Source of the DNA: Eunapius fragilis | Lineage: Eukaryota; Porifera; Demospongiae; Spongillida; Spongillidae | Direction of reading: 5' to 3' | Length of the DNA stretch: 64,000 bases | Assembly: GCA_963681505.1 (NCBI GenBank) | Contig: OY811982.1 | Coordinates: 7,882,272 to 7,946,271 of the forward strand | Shown here: positions 34,427-45,120 of the stretch, one piece after another | Numbering within the stretch: position 1 is the first letter of the stretch | Layout: each line of letters begins with the position of its first letter | Translations under genes and position numbers: made by a program | The notes under the pieces: generated by a model | What the model was told of the DNA's origin: nothing | What the model saw: the letters and a program-made list of their open reading frames with translations, nothing else | Database searches by the model: none

Positions 34427-35452
34427 CTGGGAAGGGAGAAAATATTACAATACTGGAGGTCATTAATAAATTTATTAGTCAAACCAGGCAATTTTAGAAC
34501 CACATATTTTTATATCTCATTCTACCTGACTGAATCTCATGTTTCCAAACCTCTCTCCTCCCACGTGAATATATTGTTATTAAATCCATTCCTGAATTTC
34601 TGGATATGCATGCTTGTATAAGGCCCTACTCTTCCTCCATAAGTCAGGCTGCAGCACATGTTTCATATTAGGATAATATAAGTGTTTTTGATTAATTTAT
34701 AATATATAAAGGTGCATTGTTGTCATGCATATACATCAATCTGCCGTACTGTGTCATCATCAAGCAAGATGCCTGTTAAGTATGGCTGAAATAAGTCCTT
34801 ATATATTTTTACTGTTGCGCAGTGAGGAGCTTCACAGTGGTAGCAGCTGTAGTGATGATGAATACATGGATGATGACCCTGACTATACAATGCATCGAGT
34901 ATAGCCTTGTCTATAATGAGGATGCCCTCGTTCCCACGACTATAAATACCTTGTCAGACCTAGTTTCCAACCCAGAACAGCTGTAAAGCAGGTTCCATAC
35001 AGGATTGATGCTGCATAATATTTCTCTGTGTGCCCATGTTCTAAGCTGCAGTTCACGATACTTATATAATGCACTTGTGACATATAAATGAACACTTTAG
35101 ATTAGGGCTAAAATAATCTGCATAACATTTAAAACATTGGCAATCACTTTTAAAACTCAATGTGGTGCAAAGAGCTTGGCAATGAACAGAACTTTATTTC
35201 AGAAACTATTAATGGTCCCTTCAGTACTGAAAAAAAAATCTGGAATGATCTCAATTCTCAAATCTGGGCTACAACACATGCATGATGGTTATTTAACAAA
35301 CAAAAGTAATTAATATTCATAGAATTCAGAGCAGCATACTTCATAAACTATAATGGTTATTGATGATACACCTAACCCTAATCCTAACCCACAAGTAATT
35401 GCAATATGTGAAGCTATTGACTAACATGCTGTGAATAGCACACTATACTCAC

Positions 35453-35734
35453 CATCTTCAAGAGTGCTGGCAATGATTGGAGTGCTGTTGTCTCCATAAT
35501 CCACTGTCTTGGCCCTCACACGTATGGTGTACTCAGTGTGTGGTCTTAGTCCAGTCAGCTCAGTACTAGTAGTATTTTTAGCAACATCATGAAGCCATTC
35601 ACTTTCACCATGTGAAGTGTAGCTGACTTGATAACCTCTGATGATACCATTTACATCATGTGGTGGTTGCCAAGATATGGTCATGGATGTAGCTTTGATA
35701 TCGTCAGCCTTTAATCCAATTGGAGGAGAAGGAA
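35453..35734 (-). CDS. FN3 exon 1, gene B
   Basis: 282 nt, class 1-1. Variants include SYTSHGESEWLHDVAKNTTS. It is the first FN3 after the DD2 exon. Confidence 0.9.
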
Positions 35735-35764
35735 CTGGGGAGGGAAAAAATATTACAATACTGG

Positions 35765-36950
35765 TCTATATTAATTTTAAATCGACGGACCATCTATACG
35801 TAGATGAAATTGGTCAAAATCATCTACACGTAGACAATACTTGAAAGCAAGTTTCGGGTATTAAACGTTTAAATCGGTGTCAAAATGAAAGTAATGAGCA
35901 GGCCTCTCAAGCCAAGGGACAAGCTAATGAAGCTATGTTTCATGAAGAGACAGGTGATGAGGACAAGGATGCTGGTCTGAAGGAGGGCCAACTTGTGCAA
36001 AAGAGCCCCCAGCGCCACCTACCAGATGTTACAACTGTCGTAACACAGCAAAAAACGCGTTGAATCAATTCTTGATTTTCTATTGATATGTAACTTATGT
36101 ACATTCTGGTACAAAATGTTTAAATACCTGGTACAAACAGTTAACAATATGTACCAGAATGTAAGTGACAAAGCAATAGAAAATCAAGAAATGATTCTAC
36201 GCATTCTTTTTATTTTGCTGCGTACGGTGGGTCATGTGGCGAGCAGATGTCTGAAGAATGCGCGGCTACATCCTATGGAGGGAGATCAAAGCAGTCCAAA
36301 GTGATGGGGGCCAACTCTCTTCCACGTAGGGCAGGCTACGTAGAAAGGAAAGAAGTTAGAGACATCGTTCTAGACATCGATGCAGCCAGAACTTTAGTGC
36401 GAGACAATCTTGTGCCTAGGAATAGATATCTAAATAAATTAGTGTCAGTGCAATGTGTGCATGGTGACAATGTCTCTCACCCACTTAGCCAAGGTGGAGG
36501 TGACTGTCGACGGCAAGAGCTACTTTGTGGAAGCAGTGGTGGTGAAGAAGCTGCCTACGTCAGTGCTACGTGGAAGAGACGTTCCTGAGCTGGTGCGGAT
36601 ATGTTCATATGAACCTGCAGGAGAGGAAGCATTGGCAGCTATAACGAGGGTTCAGGCCAAACGGAAGAGGGAAGTGGAAGAGAATGCATCCAAGAAGGAG
36701 AAGGACTCTGGTATTATGTGTAGGAGATTGTCACCAGTGCCAGTTATGAAAGATCCAGGAGAGGAAGGAATGTGGCCTCCCAGACGGAGGACAACGTGGT
36801 TGAGAAAAATGCTGATGCGGAGCAAGAGGAAACTGATGGTCCAGGTGTTGATGCTGAGGGGACAACTATGACAGTCTTGGTGGAGTCGATGGAAAGAAAC
36901 TAAGGAAGTTGCAACTGGAGGATGGGACATTGAAAGCAGTACGAGAGACA
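35765..36950 (+). pseudogene. gag-protease retroelement remnant (most complete copy)
   Basis: The order is as at 31320: KPRDK/LKEGQ gag text, knuckle half, MITE (36044-36222), second half (GHVASRC near 36230-36250), degenerate protease (LDIDAARTLVRDNLVP; KVEVTVDGKSYFVEAVVVKK) and a Lys/Glu-rich tail. Frames change several times and no reverse transcriptase is present. It sits between the DD2 and FN3 exon 1 of gene B, antisense. Confidence 0.65.
36044..36222. mobile_element. Second copy of the CACAGCA MITE in the gag knuckle
   Basis: Same element, same insertion point as at 31538, with left TAA at 36041-36043 and a mutated right duplication (TAC). The shared position shows the MITE was present before the gag remnant was duplicated. 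Confidence 0.8.
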
Positions 36951-37046
36951 CCCTAATCCTAACCCAAATAAATACAATTAATTGCAATAAGATCTGATTA
37001 TGTGAAGCTATTGACTAACATGCTGTAAATAGCACACTATACTCAC

Positions 37047-37400
37047 CATCTTCAAGTGTGCTGGCAATGATTGGAGTGCGTATATACTTATTACGTAATG
37101 CGTCAGCAAGAGCATCTTCACTGACAGCACCCTTCTTGAGAACATCAATTAATGTGTTCCAAGAGTAAGATTCAGGATATTGTTTCCTCCATTCTTTGAA
37201 GACCTGTCTAAAATATCTTTCATGAGAATTGGAGTATTTACAATTTTCATCTTGTATTCTGTCCAAAGTATTGGTTGACAGTTTCAGTTGAATGCCAACT
37301 TGTCGCCACTTAGTAGGGATTACTTCAGCAACATCGCTAGGTGTTGGTTTCAGCGACCATAACATATCAGTTTTCACCATCGCAGAAAAGGCATGGAGGT
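37047..37400 (-). CDS. Death domain 2 exon with FN3-derived 3' end, gene B
   Basis: 354 nt, phase 1 to 1, nearly identical to 4930-5283 (KKGAVSEDALADAL instead of KKDAVGEDALADAV). The same FN3-type ending PIIASTLED and donor are present, so the chimeric exon predates the segmental duplication. Confidence 0.8.
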
Positions 37401-38262
37401 CTAATGGCACGACAATAGAAATGACATGTAAAGGAAATTATTTATAATTAACACAAACAAGCAATATAGTATGGAATAATTTCCATGAACGGACTTCTGC
37501 TGCTTAAAAAGTTGGGTAGTTTGAGCTGGAGAGTTGCATGCATCATTCTTCAACTGCACAACTACAGGGTAATCCAGGAAATTACATATGGTTTTTCTGA
37601 AATCTAGTGCCTTTAAGACTTGATGATAGTTGGAACTTTTAACATTTTTGTAAAGAGTACTAGTTGCCAAATCATTTGGAGTGAAAAAGTCTATATACTC
37701 TATGACATTGAGAAAGTAGACATATACATATACGGAGTCCAACAAATTGCTTCTAATGCTTGAAGTTCTGATATTACGAAATTGTATACTGAAAATTTCA
37801 TGGCGAGTGCTATCATGCCCTTGTGATTATTTCAATTGCAATGAAATAACTCAAATATTACTTCATAAAATCACGTTAAATATTCAAATTAGCAATATGT
37901 TCAGTTCTGTAAGAAATACACTGCACACCTTCAAGTACTAACGAACACTAACTCATTCTATAGTTTACAATTGAAAATGAATAAAACTAATAAATGCAAT
38001 CATCAACACAAACATTAATTATTATTTTACTTTGTGCCAGTACAGATTGCATTTTAAAAGATGGGCACATTACTTATGCGGTGCGGCAGTTGGTTCAAAG
38101 GTTTTCTTCTGTACAAAGTGAACTATAAATCCAATTACATATAAAGTAACAATCTTCATTCAATATGGTATGACTACAACAATGTCTCCAAGTAAATGTT
38201 ATAGTACTATACTAAAATATTGGTACCTTGTGCGAAGTTACATTGTGAATACTGTAACGCAC

Positions 38263-38413
38263 CAAGGCAAAAAACTGTAGTATTGGACATTGGTTCTGGA
38301 TGCTGACCAGTTTCGTCTCGACCTCCAAATATAACTACTTGTAACTTGGTGGGATCTAGCGAGACACATGTAGCTGTATGCCAGTATCGCTTCACATCGG
38401 AAGAAGTGGTGAG
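38263..38413 (-). CDS. Kelch exon 4, gene B
   Basis: 151 nt, phase 0 to 1. YWHTATCVSLDPTKLQVVIF then GGRDETGQHPEP. Conserved with gene A. Confidence 0.75.
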
Positions 38414-38637
38414 CTTTGGATGAAAAATCAAAATAAATAAAAGCGTACCCATAGGTAGACACTCTCTTAATTAGAGAATTTTCTTATAATGGTTAAATTC
38501 ATACACCACCTAATAAGAAGTCCAAAATATTACATGGGATGTTTCCACTTGACATTACAAACACAAATGGTACATACTCCTAACAATGGTCATTCTAGCA
38601 AGTATTCAATGGCTTTAAAACCTTGTGCCATGCCTAC

Positions 38638-38811
38638 CTGCTTCCACTTCTTGTCATCATAGTTAAATATCCACATCTCTCCTGAGGTGCTATTAACATT
38701 TATATTTCCTCCGGTGATCAAAATTGTATTATTTGCCAAGACCTGTGAAGTGGTATGAAATTTTCTTTCTTTTGGTATGTCAGGGCCCTGGATAATAAGT
38801 TTATTCCATTT
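38638..38811 (-). CDS. Kelch exon 3, gene B
   Basis: 174 nt, phase 0 at both ends; complete Kelch repeat as in gene A with conservative changes. Confidence 0.8.
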
Positions 38812-40042
38812 CTGTCAGATTACAAAGGTCATAATTAATACAATTACACATATCTGCGTAGTACAACATAGCTATATTAGAAAAATTAATAATTCATTGT
38901 AACATGCTCCAATTCAAGCCAATTATTAACCTTATAAGACCACAGATTTGTCATAAAAGGGTTACAGGAGTAAGTAATCGTGTAGTCAGCTGAGTAGTTT
39001 ACCTTTGGGAAACATTTGTTACCCAAAGGTAACGCGTGATCATTTAACATTGCTAGAGCTTTCAAAGTCTGGTAAAAAAAAACACGGTAATAACACAAAT
39101 TCTACATTATACATTTTGACCTCCTAGGTGACAAATGTCTCACTAGGATGACAGTAGTCATTTAAAGGAGTGAATGTGTAACTGTATGGCACAGATGCAT
39201 ATAAAAGTACATAACAAAGTAGCGTAGCCAGCCCAGTTTGGAATTTCACCTTCTTTTGAGCACATGCAGATTATATGTATGGATGAATTATGTCATCCTA
39301 ATTCATAATAAACATGGGACAGTTGAAAATTTCATGCTGCTATATTGACATATAAAGGTATAAACATGCTTCACATTAAAATTACCAAATGCCATTGACT
39401 TCCTATTTCTTTATGGTAGAATACATTTTGGGGTATTGCATTAGCATTGTGCCAGTGTGGCAACGTCTGACACTCCTTGGGGTTCTCACCTGCCATATCC
39501 TGCTGCAGGAAGATTTATTTTAACTTCCAAATTTGGTAAATACTTGGAGGGATCATGTACCTATTGATTTGTCCTGTTTTTAGTTTATCTGTTGTAAAGA
39601 TATAGCTGTGCAAAATGTGTGCACATATTTCCACTTGATTCATGGCAATAATAATGAACCTGCTTCCCATACATTTGATGGGATGCGATTTGCTTATATC
39701 ATTGGCAGGAATCAAGCAGGAAAATGTGCATGCAATATTTTCGCAATGATAAAGTAAGAATTAACAAACAGTTTAAGTCAATAGTGACAGGACTGTTCTA
39801 TGTACACGCAGAAGGATATTTAAGGTTTGAACCCCCAGTGGTAACGCCAATTTTTTTTTGGAGAGGACTTAAAAGACAGAAAAACTATGTCATAGAGAAA
39901 TGGTGTGGTAGGATGAGACGCAAATAGTGGCAGCTTAATCATTCGGAAGTTATAGCAATTTAAACAGAGAGCATTAAAAAATAAAATTGCAAAGCAAAAA
40001 TTTCATGTGAACTGTCCCCATACATATACATATCTAACATAC

Positions 40043-40177
40043 CCACTCCAGGAGGTCAAGGATATAAATCGTGCTAACACTTTTTTTTGCTTCTGTTCCT
40101 CCATACTTAAACACACGGTTGTCATGAAGAAGTACGAAAGAAAAACCATTACATGGTGGTGGTACCTCATGGGAGGA
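40043..40177 (-). CDS. Kelch exon 2, gene B
   Basis: 135 nt, phase 0 at both ends; PPPCNGFSFVLLHDNRVFKY. Same splice signals as in gene A. Confidence 0.75.
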
Positions 40178-40223
40178 CTGAAACTTCCAGGATCCTGCCA
40201 TACAATACATCAGATATACATAC

Positions 40224-40766
40224 ATAAGTATGGCATATATTGGTTGACATACTTGGCTGTGCTTCAAAGATGTAGAGGTCATTAGTCCAACACTCTTCTC
40301 TTGTTCCATTACATTCATACTTTGCTCCATTATGTTTGCGTTGAGGTGGACAGCCATAACCCCCGAACAATACCAGCAAATCCTTCCAGACGACCATCCC
40401 TGCAGCAGCTTTTTTCCCGGGAGCATTTTCAGGATCACTGCCACTGATTTCCTTCCATTCCATGGTACCAAGTGTAAGCATATATAAGGAATTGCTAAAT
40501 GAACCATGGTATCCACCATACACATATAGTTGGCCTCTGTCTTCAGAAAATGCATGTGTGCAACGTTCTGGCCACTGGGGGAAATCCCCTTTTGCATGTA
40601 ATTGTGTCCACTTCATCTGGACAGGATCAAATTCCTCGACTACAGATATGAGATCATCCTTTTCAGATAGGTTCTCAATGCGGCCTCCCCAGATGTAAAC
40701 TTTCCCCTGGTATGCAACAGCCACGTGGCTCCAGCGAGAGATCGGTTCATATAGACTACTAGCCAT
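40224..40766 (-). CDS. Kelch exon 1, gene B
   Basis: Three blades as in gene A (SRWSHVAVAYQGKVYIWGGR and two more). The donor inferred for gene A is absent here (AATATATG). The nearest phase-0 donor is TAT followed by GTATGT at 40224, giving five extra codons. An alternative is a phase-1 donor shared by both copies (CAA followed by GTATGT), which would not fit exon 2. Confidence 0.7.
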
Positions 40767-40810
40767 CTTGAAAAAACATGCATCAGTATAAAATATGGTG
40801 AATCATGTTG

Positions 40811-41523
40811 ATACTGTACCCACTCCCACCCCTTTATAGTGTACCCACTCCCACCCCCTTTATAGTGCACTTACTCCCACCCCCTTTATAGTGCACCCAC
40901 TTCCACCCCCTTTATAGTGTAACTACTTCCACCCCCTTTATAGTGCACCCACTTCCACCCCCTTTATAGTGTACCCACTCCCACCTCTTTATAGTGTACC
41001 CACTCCCACCCCCTTTATAGTGCACCCACTTCCACCCCCTTTATAGTGCACCCACTTCCACCCCCTTTATAGTGTACCCACTCCCACCCTTTTATAGTGT
41101 ACCCACTCCCACCCCCTTTATAGTGTACCCACTCCCACCCCCTTTATAGTGTACCCACTCCCACCCCCTTTATAGTGCACCCACTTCCACCTCCTTTATA
41201 GTGTACCCACTCCCACCCTTTTATAGTGTACCCACTCCCACCCCCTTTATAGTGTACCCACTCCCACCCCCTTTATAGTGCACCCACTTCCACCTCCTTT
41301 ATAGTGTACCCACTCCCACCCTTTTATAGTGTACCCACTCCCACCCCCTTTATAGTGTACCCACTCCCACCCCCTTTATAGTGCACCCATTCCCACCCCC
41401 TTTATAGTGTACCCACTCCCACCCCCTTTATAGTGCACCCACTCCCACCCCCTTTATAGTGTACCTACTCCCACCCCATATTTATAGTGTACCCACTCCC
41501 TCCCCCTTTATAGTGTACCCACT
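40811..41523. repeat. 26-27 bp minisatellite, about 28 units (gene B intron)
   Basis: Same unit and intron position as the array at 8725, but about a quarter of the length. Many units carry GTGCACCCACTTCC variants that are rare in copy A. Confidence 0.97.
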
Positions 41524-41545
41524 CAACCTCATCTTTCATGCTTAC

Positions 41546-41731
41546 ATCAGTGCCGGGAGTGGACAGGAGATGTTTCGCACAAGCAGTGTGTTCCAACCCT
41601 ACAAAGGTACCAAATCAGTGGTGATCACATGGGTAAATATTTATCATTACCATTCACTGAAGCTATTTGTGGTAGCTGTGGGACACTCGTATCACATGCT
41701 GCAGCATGCTGATCCTGCTTAGCTGCTATGT
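41546..41731 (-). pseudogene. Linker exon of gene B with in-frame TGA
   Basis: Acceptor and first codons match gene A (DIAAKQDQHAAACDTSVPQL). The frame fixed by DD1 then reaches LPM followed by TGA at 41625-41627, where gene A reads LPMCAPL. The GTAAGC donor at 41545 is retained. Either gene B is truncated after death domain 1, or this exon is spliced or skipped differently. Confidence 0.65.
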
Positions 41732-42115
41732 CTGTAGAAGAAAAAGAAATCAAAAATACTTTCATGCTCATTATGAAGGTTAAACAGAATATGGACTCAG
41801 TCATTGTGGTAATATAGAGGCATAATACTTGCATGACAACCAAAATCCTTCATCTCATTCTTAGACATAAAAAAAATACAGTTCAAAGAATCCAAATGAT
41901 TTAAAAAAATTGTAGTCATTAGACGGTCTATTTTCAGCCTTTTAAGTGTTCGTAAATAGCCGGCCAGGCACAAACATTCTTATGGCTGCCATGCCATTAA
42001 ATGTGTATATTAAATTGATAATGTTTCATCAAGCATATGCTCATTCCCTATATGCTCATGTAATGAAACTACAAGCTGAAACCTACGTATTGCATATATA
42101 TGGAACGTTACCTAC

Positions 42116-42400
42116 CTTCAGCTATAGGTGGTACCAATGACCTCACTGCCTCAGCTGTCTGGTGGTAGTTTACTTCTTCAAACACACCTATCAATACTCT
42201 ATATGTAGCCTTGGTCCCTTCCTGTTCCAGCCACTTCAGAAACATTTTGTCTCTCTTTCTCTGTTCACCCTGCTCCTCCCTATCAATGTCTTCAATGGCC
42301 TGCTCACCCACTAGACGTCTGCCTACCACCTTCCAGTCAAAATTAAAGGACAAAGCCACTTTGTTCATGTGTTCAACACTACACTGCGAGTCCAGGGGGT
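42116..42400 (-). CDS. Death domain 1 exon, gene B
   Basis: 285 nt, phase 1 at both ends. SFNFDWKVVGRRLVGEQAIE and the rest as gene A, with few replacements (FEEVNYHQTAEAVRSLV). Confidence 0.85.
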
Positions 42401-42725
42401 CTAGCGGAGTGAGTAAATTAGTTATTAAGGCAAACATAAGGGTTGCATGCAATGCTAAGTTTTATCTTTTATCCAAAATGTAAACTAATCCCAATGTGTT
42501 TTATGATTGAATGCATTACACATCAACAATGTTGCCTAGAGTTAGTTGCCCGCAATAGGCACCGCTCTATTGTGTTTTTGTTACCACAATGGAGATAATT
42601 GTGATAGTGTGATGAAAATATGGCTTCACCCAGTCACCACTGATTGACGGATGACCGGCCTATGTATCCATCTGATATCGTATGTGGGCTATATGTGATA
42701 ATAGCCACACTTGGACGCCCAACTA

Positions 42726-43124
42726 CAGTAGCGGCTCGCTACAGCGGTACATTCGCTCCAGAGGAAAGATAATTATTTCACCTGGTACAGAAGAAACTGT
42801 TGGTGTACTTAGCAAAACCCCATGCGGTTGACTATGCTCCTCTCTAAATGGAATTCACGTTTTACGCGGCTTTGCTGTGTACCTAGCGCTTCGTAATCCG
42901 CCCCTTCTCTAATACTACTTGTATTATAAAAGGGGCGGATTACGAAGCGCTAGGTACACAGCAAAGCCGCGTATAAACAGTGAATTCCATTTAGAGAGGA
43001 GCATAGTCTTCAACCACAGGGGGGGTTTGCTAAGTACACCAACAGTTTCTTCTGTACCAGGTGAATATAATTATCTTTCCGCTGGAGCGAATGTGATAAT
43101 TACCACTGTAGCGAGCAGCTACTG
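42726..43124. mobile_element. 399-bp near-perfect foldback MITE with TA duplication
   Basis: The element is almost entirely two long arms (about 185 bp each) starting CAGTAGCGGCTCGCTAC and ending with the complement. TA flanks both sides (42724-42725, 43125-43126). Gene A has the unoccupied AACTAGTCTAG. TA duplication suggests a Tc1/mariner-type mobiliser. It lies in the intron between the 2A-like exon and DD1. Confidence 0.88.
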
Positions 43125-43282
43125 TAGTCTAGTACAGTATGGCATAAGGCGACCATACATTAGGCAACACACTGTTGAATGCAACTCAATAAACCAATTA
43201 TATTTTCTGTAAAACATTAGTTTACTAGAATATGCGCACATGTTGTGTATGGTCGCCTTAATTAGGCGGGTAAGTAACTCAC

Positions 43283-43661
43283 CTTGAGTTAAAGGTCCGG
43301 GGTTCTCCTCTATATCTCCGGATATCAGCAACAGCATGTGTCCTATATCGACCACAAAAGTCACTGCGCCATGCACCATCAATTGCTGGTCCAACCTGTA
43401 CTTTTGTAATGAACACCCATTGTATGATGCATCGTCGGAATAAGAATCTGTATAGCCATCTCTCAACATATTCACGTCACGATGTCTTCTTTTCTTTTCT
43501 AATTCCTGCAACTCTAAATTTCTGCCGACTCTCTTATTCAGGCGTACGAACGTCCCAATGCGAGCTCTGTATATAAAGAAATAATCCACCCCCATCTTGG
43601 TCAGATTGGTCTCGTCCTCAGACCTGTATGGCGTAATGTTTATGCGTAATGGGTATGACAA
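43283..43661 (-). CDS. Leader exon with 2A-like StopGo motif, gene B
   Basis: 126 codons, donor phase 1. SGDIEENPGP lies at 43293-43322 after a hydrophobic run (GAVTFVVDIGHMLLLI). Compared with gene A it has a 39-nt in-frame addition (around FFIYRARIGTF) and two extra residues before the hydrophobic run. The start at 43661 is the first in-frame ATG after an A-rich tract; no promoter was recognised. Confidence 0.75.
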
Positions 43662-45089
43662 TTTTTTTTTCGGGGGGGGTTAATGCTGTATTTTTATGCA
43701 CAGGCTTCATTGGTAATACCAACAATATGTTATGGACATCTACCAGTAACCCGTGGAAGAGGGGTGGGGGAGGGGGGTTGCAAAAATGGTGGGTATGCAG
43801 TTTCACGTCAGAGTTCATTATTCCTGTGTCCCTGTGGTTGTAGCATGGATTGATATAGGCAATTGTGTTTAATAGCTTCAGCTGCTATTGTTGAAAATGT
43901 TAGCTAATATGCTCTCGCTCATTTATTACTTGAGTATGATAAAATGTATATGTAACATTATTCCACTGGCTTTATTGCATGCAAATGAGAAGTTGGAACA
44001 GCCACAAATGAAGCTTACACATAACTGAACAACATAATTTGAACCATTTAAGTTACCCAAAAGTCATTTAACTTATCCTAAACCCAACTTATACAAATAA
44101 CTAAAATATACTACTTGTCCAAACGCTTGTCAATGGACACAAAATATTCTCAATCTGCCCTCTCGTTTCCACAGTCCATCAAGACAAATGACCCCACCTC
44201 TTCAGGCATCCGACAATGCTCAGAAGGAGCTGTCATAAATGTGGCACCAGACCTCATCTCTAAGCCCACCCCATTACTGCACCCAACTCATCTGCACATT
44301 CTGAAGTGCAACAACTAGTGCCCCTCTGGTCCCCAGTCCATCATCTGCCAGTTCCATCATTTGCTCCAGTACCTGGAAAATGGAGGCCTACCCCCTCAGG
44401 TGCCACCATCGGACTCCCCACCCCTCTTCCCCTTCCTTACGCCAACACCAGGTCCCAGTTCTCTCTCACTTCAGCAGTTATAAATACATTACATTAGCAC
44501 CACCACCCCTCCCTGGCAATGTGGTCACCTTGGAGATGAAGAATGCAGGGTTTGGGGATGGGGTTATGGTACACTGCACTCCCCCCCCCCCCACCCCCAG
44601 CACATCGACATTCAGGCTAATAGCCTGACCACCTTTTGCCTGAGGTTCACCTCAGGAAGCGGCTGATAATGGTATAACAACATGTAGTATGAATAATGAA
44701 CACACATTGGTGCATGGTGTATAAGCACTGAAACTAGGTCATGACTAAAATGGGATTTGTGCTGGATATACAAAAAAAATTTGGTAGTTATATCTAAGAT
44801 GGCAGATTTTTATTATTTTGACTTTCAAACTCTTTTTTTTTGCAATGTGCTCAATGTGACCAGTAGTGATTTCCTTAATCAGCTAGATATTTTTTCATTT
44901 GCGCTTGCGCCACCGGACTGTGCTTCTTTGAGTTTGGGGGGCATTAATAATAAGCACATTAATTAATGCATGATGTAAAAACAACTGAAACAAGATATAT
45001 GTTTCTGTCGGTTGAACACGGTGAATTAGACAGAGACTATGCTCCCTCCATATATGTTGTACAGCACGTGAGATGGCCACGTGGTGTGT

Positions 45090-45120
<31 letters not shown>

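Larger units (their letters stand above)
27360..35755. repeat. Tandem array of about 1.3-kb FN3-exon units
   Basis: Each unit holds one FN3 exon on the minus strand plus about 1 kb of near-identical intron. The intron has landmarks CATTAATAAATTTATTAGTC, GCTTCACAGTGGTAGCAGCT and a telomere-like CCTAACCCTAATCCTAACCC. Units begin near 27360, 28676, 29995, 32630 and 34455. A gag-protease remnant separates the third and fourth, and a foldback MITE is in the fourth. A further unit (2995-4330) lies in gene A. Confidence 0.9.
17928..43661 (-). other. Gene B span: 2A-like leader, DD, Kelch, DD, FN3 x5, Roc-COR, ZU5, UPA-like, DD
   Basis: Exons on the minus strand: 43661-43283, 42400-42116, 41731-41546, 40766-40224, 40177-40043, 38811-38638, 38413-38263, 37400-37047, 35734-35453, 34426-34145, 31272-30991, 29959-29678, 28639-28358, 24519-22391, 22320-22296, 22195-21657, 21570-21439, 21368-21254, 18397-18284 and 18223-17928. 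Phases agree at every junction and the conceptual product is about 2300 residues. No transmembrane segment is evident. Exons upstream of 43661 may exist. A TGA in the linker exon would end translation there unless that exon is skipped or spliced differently. Confidence 0.65.
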
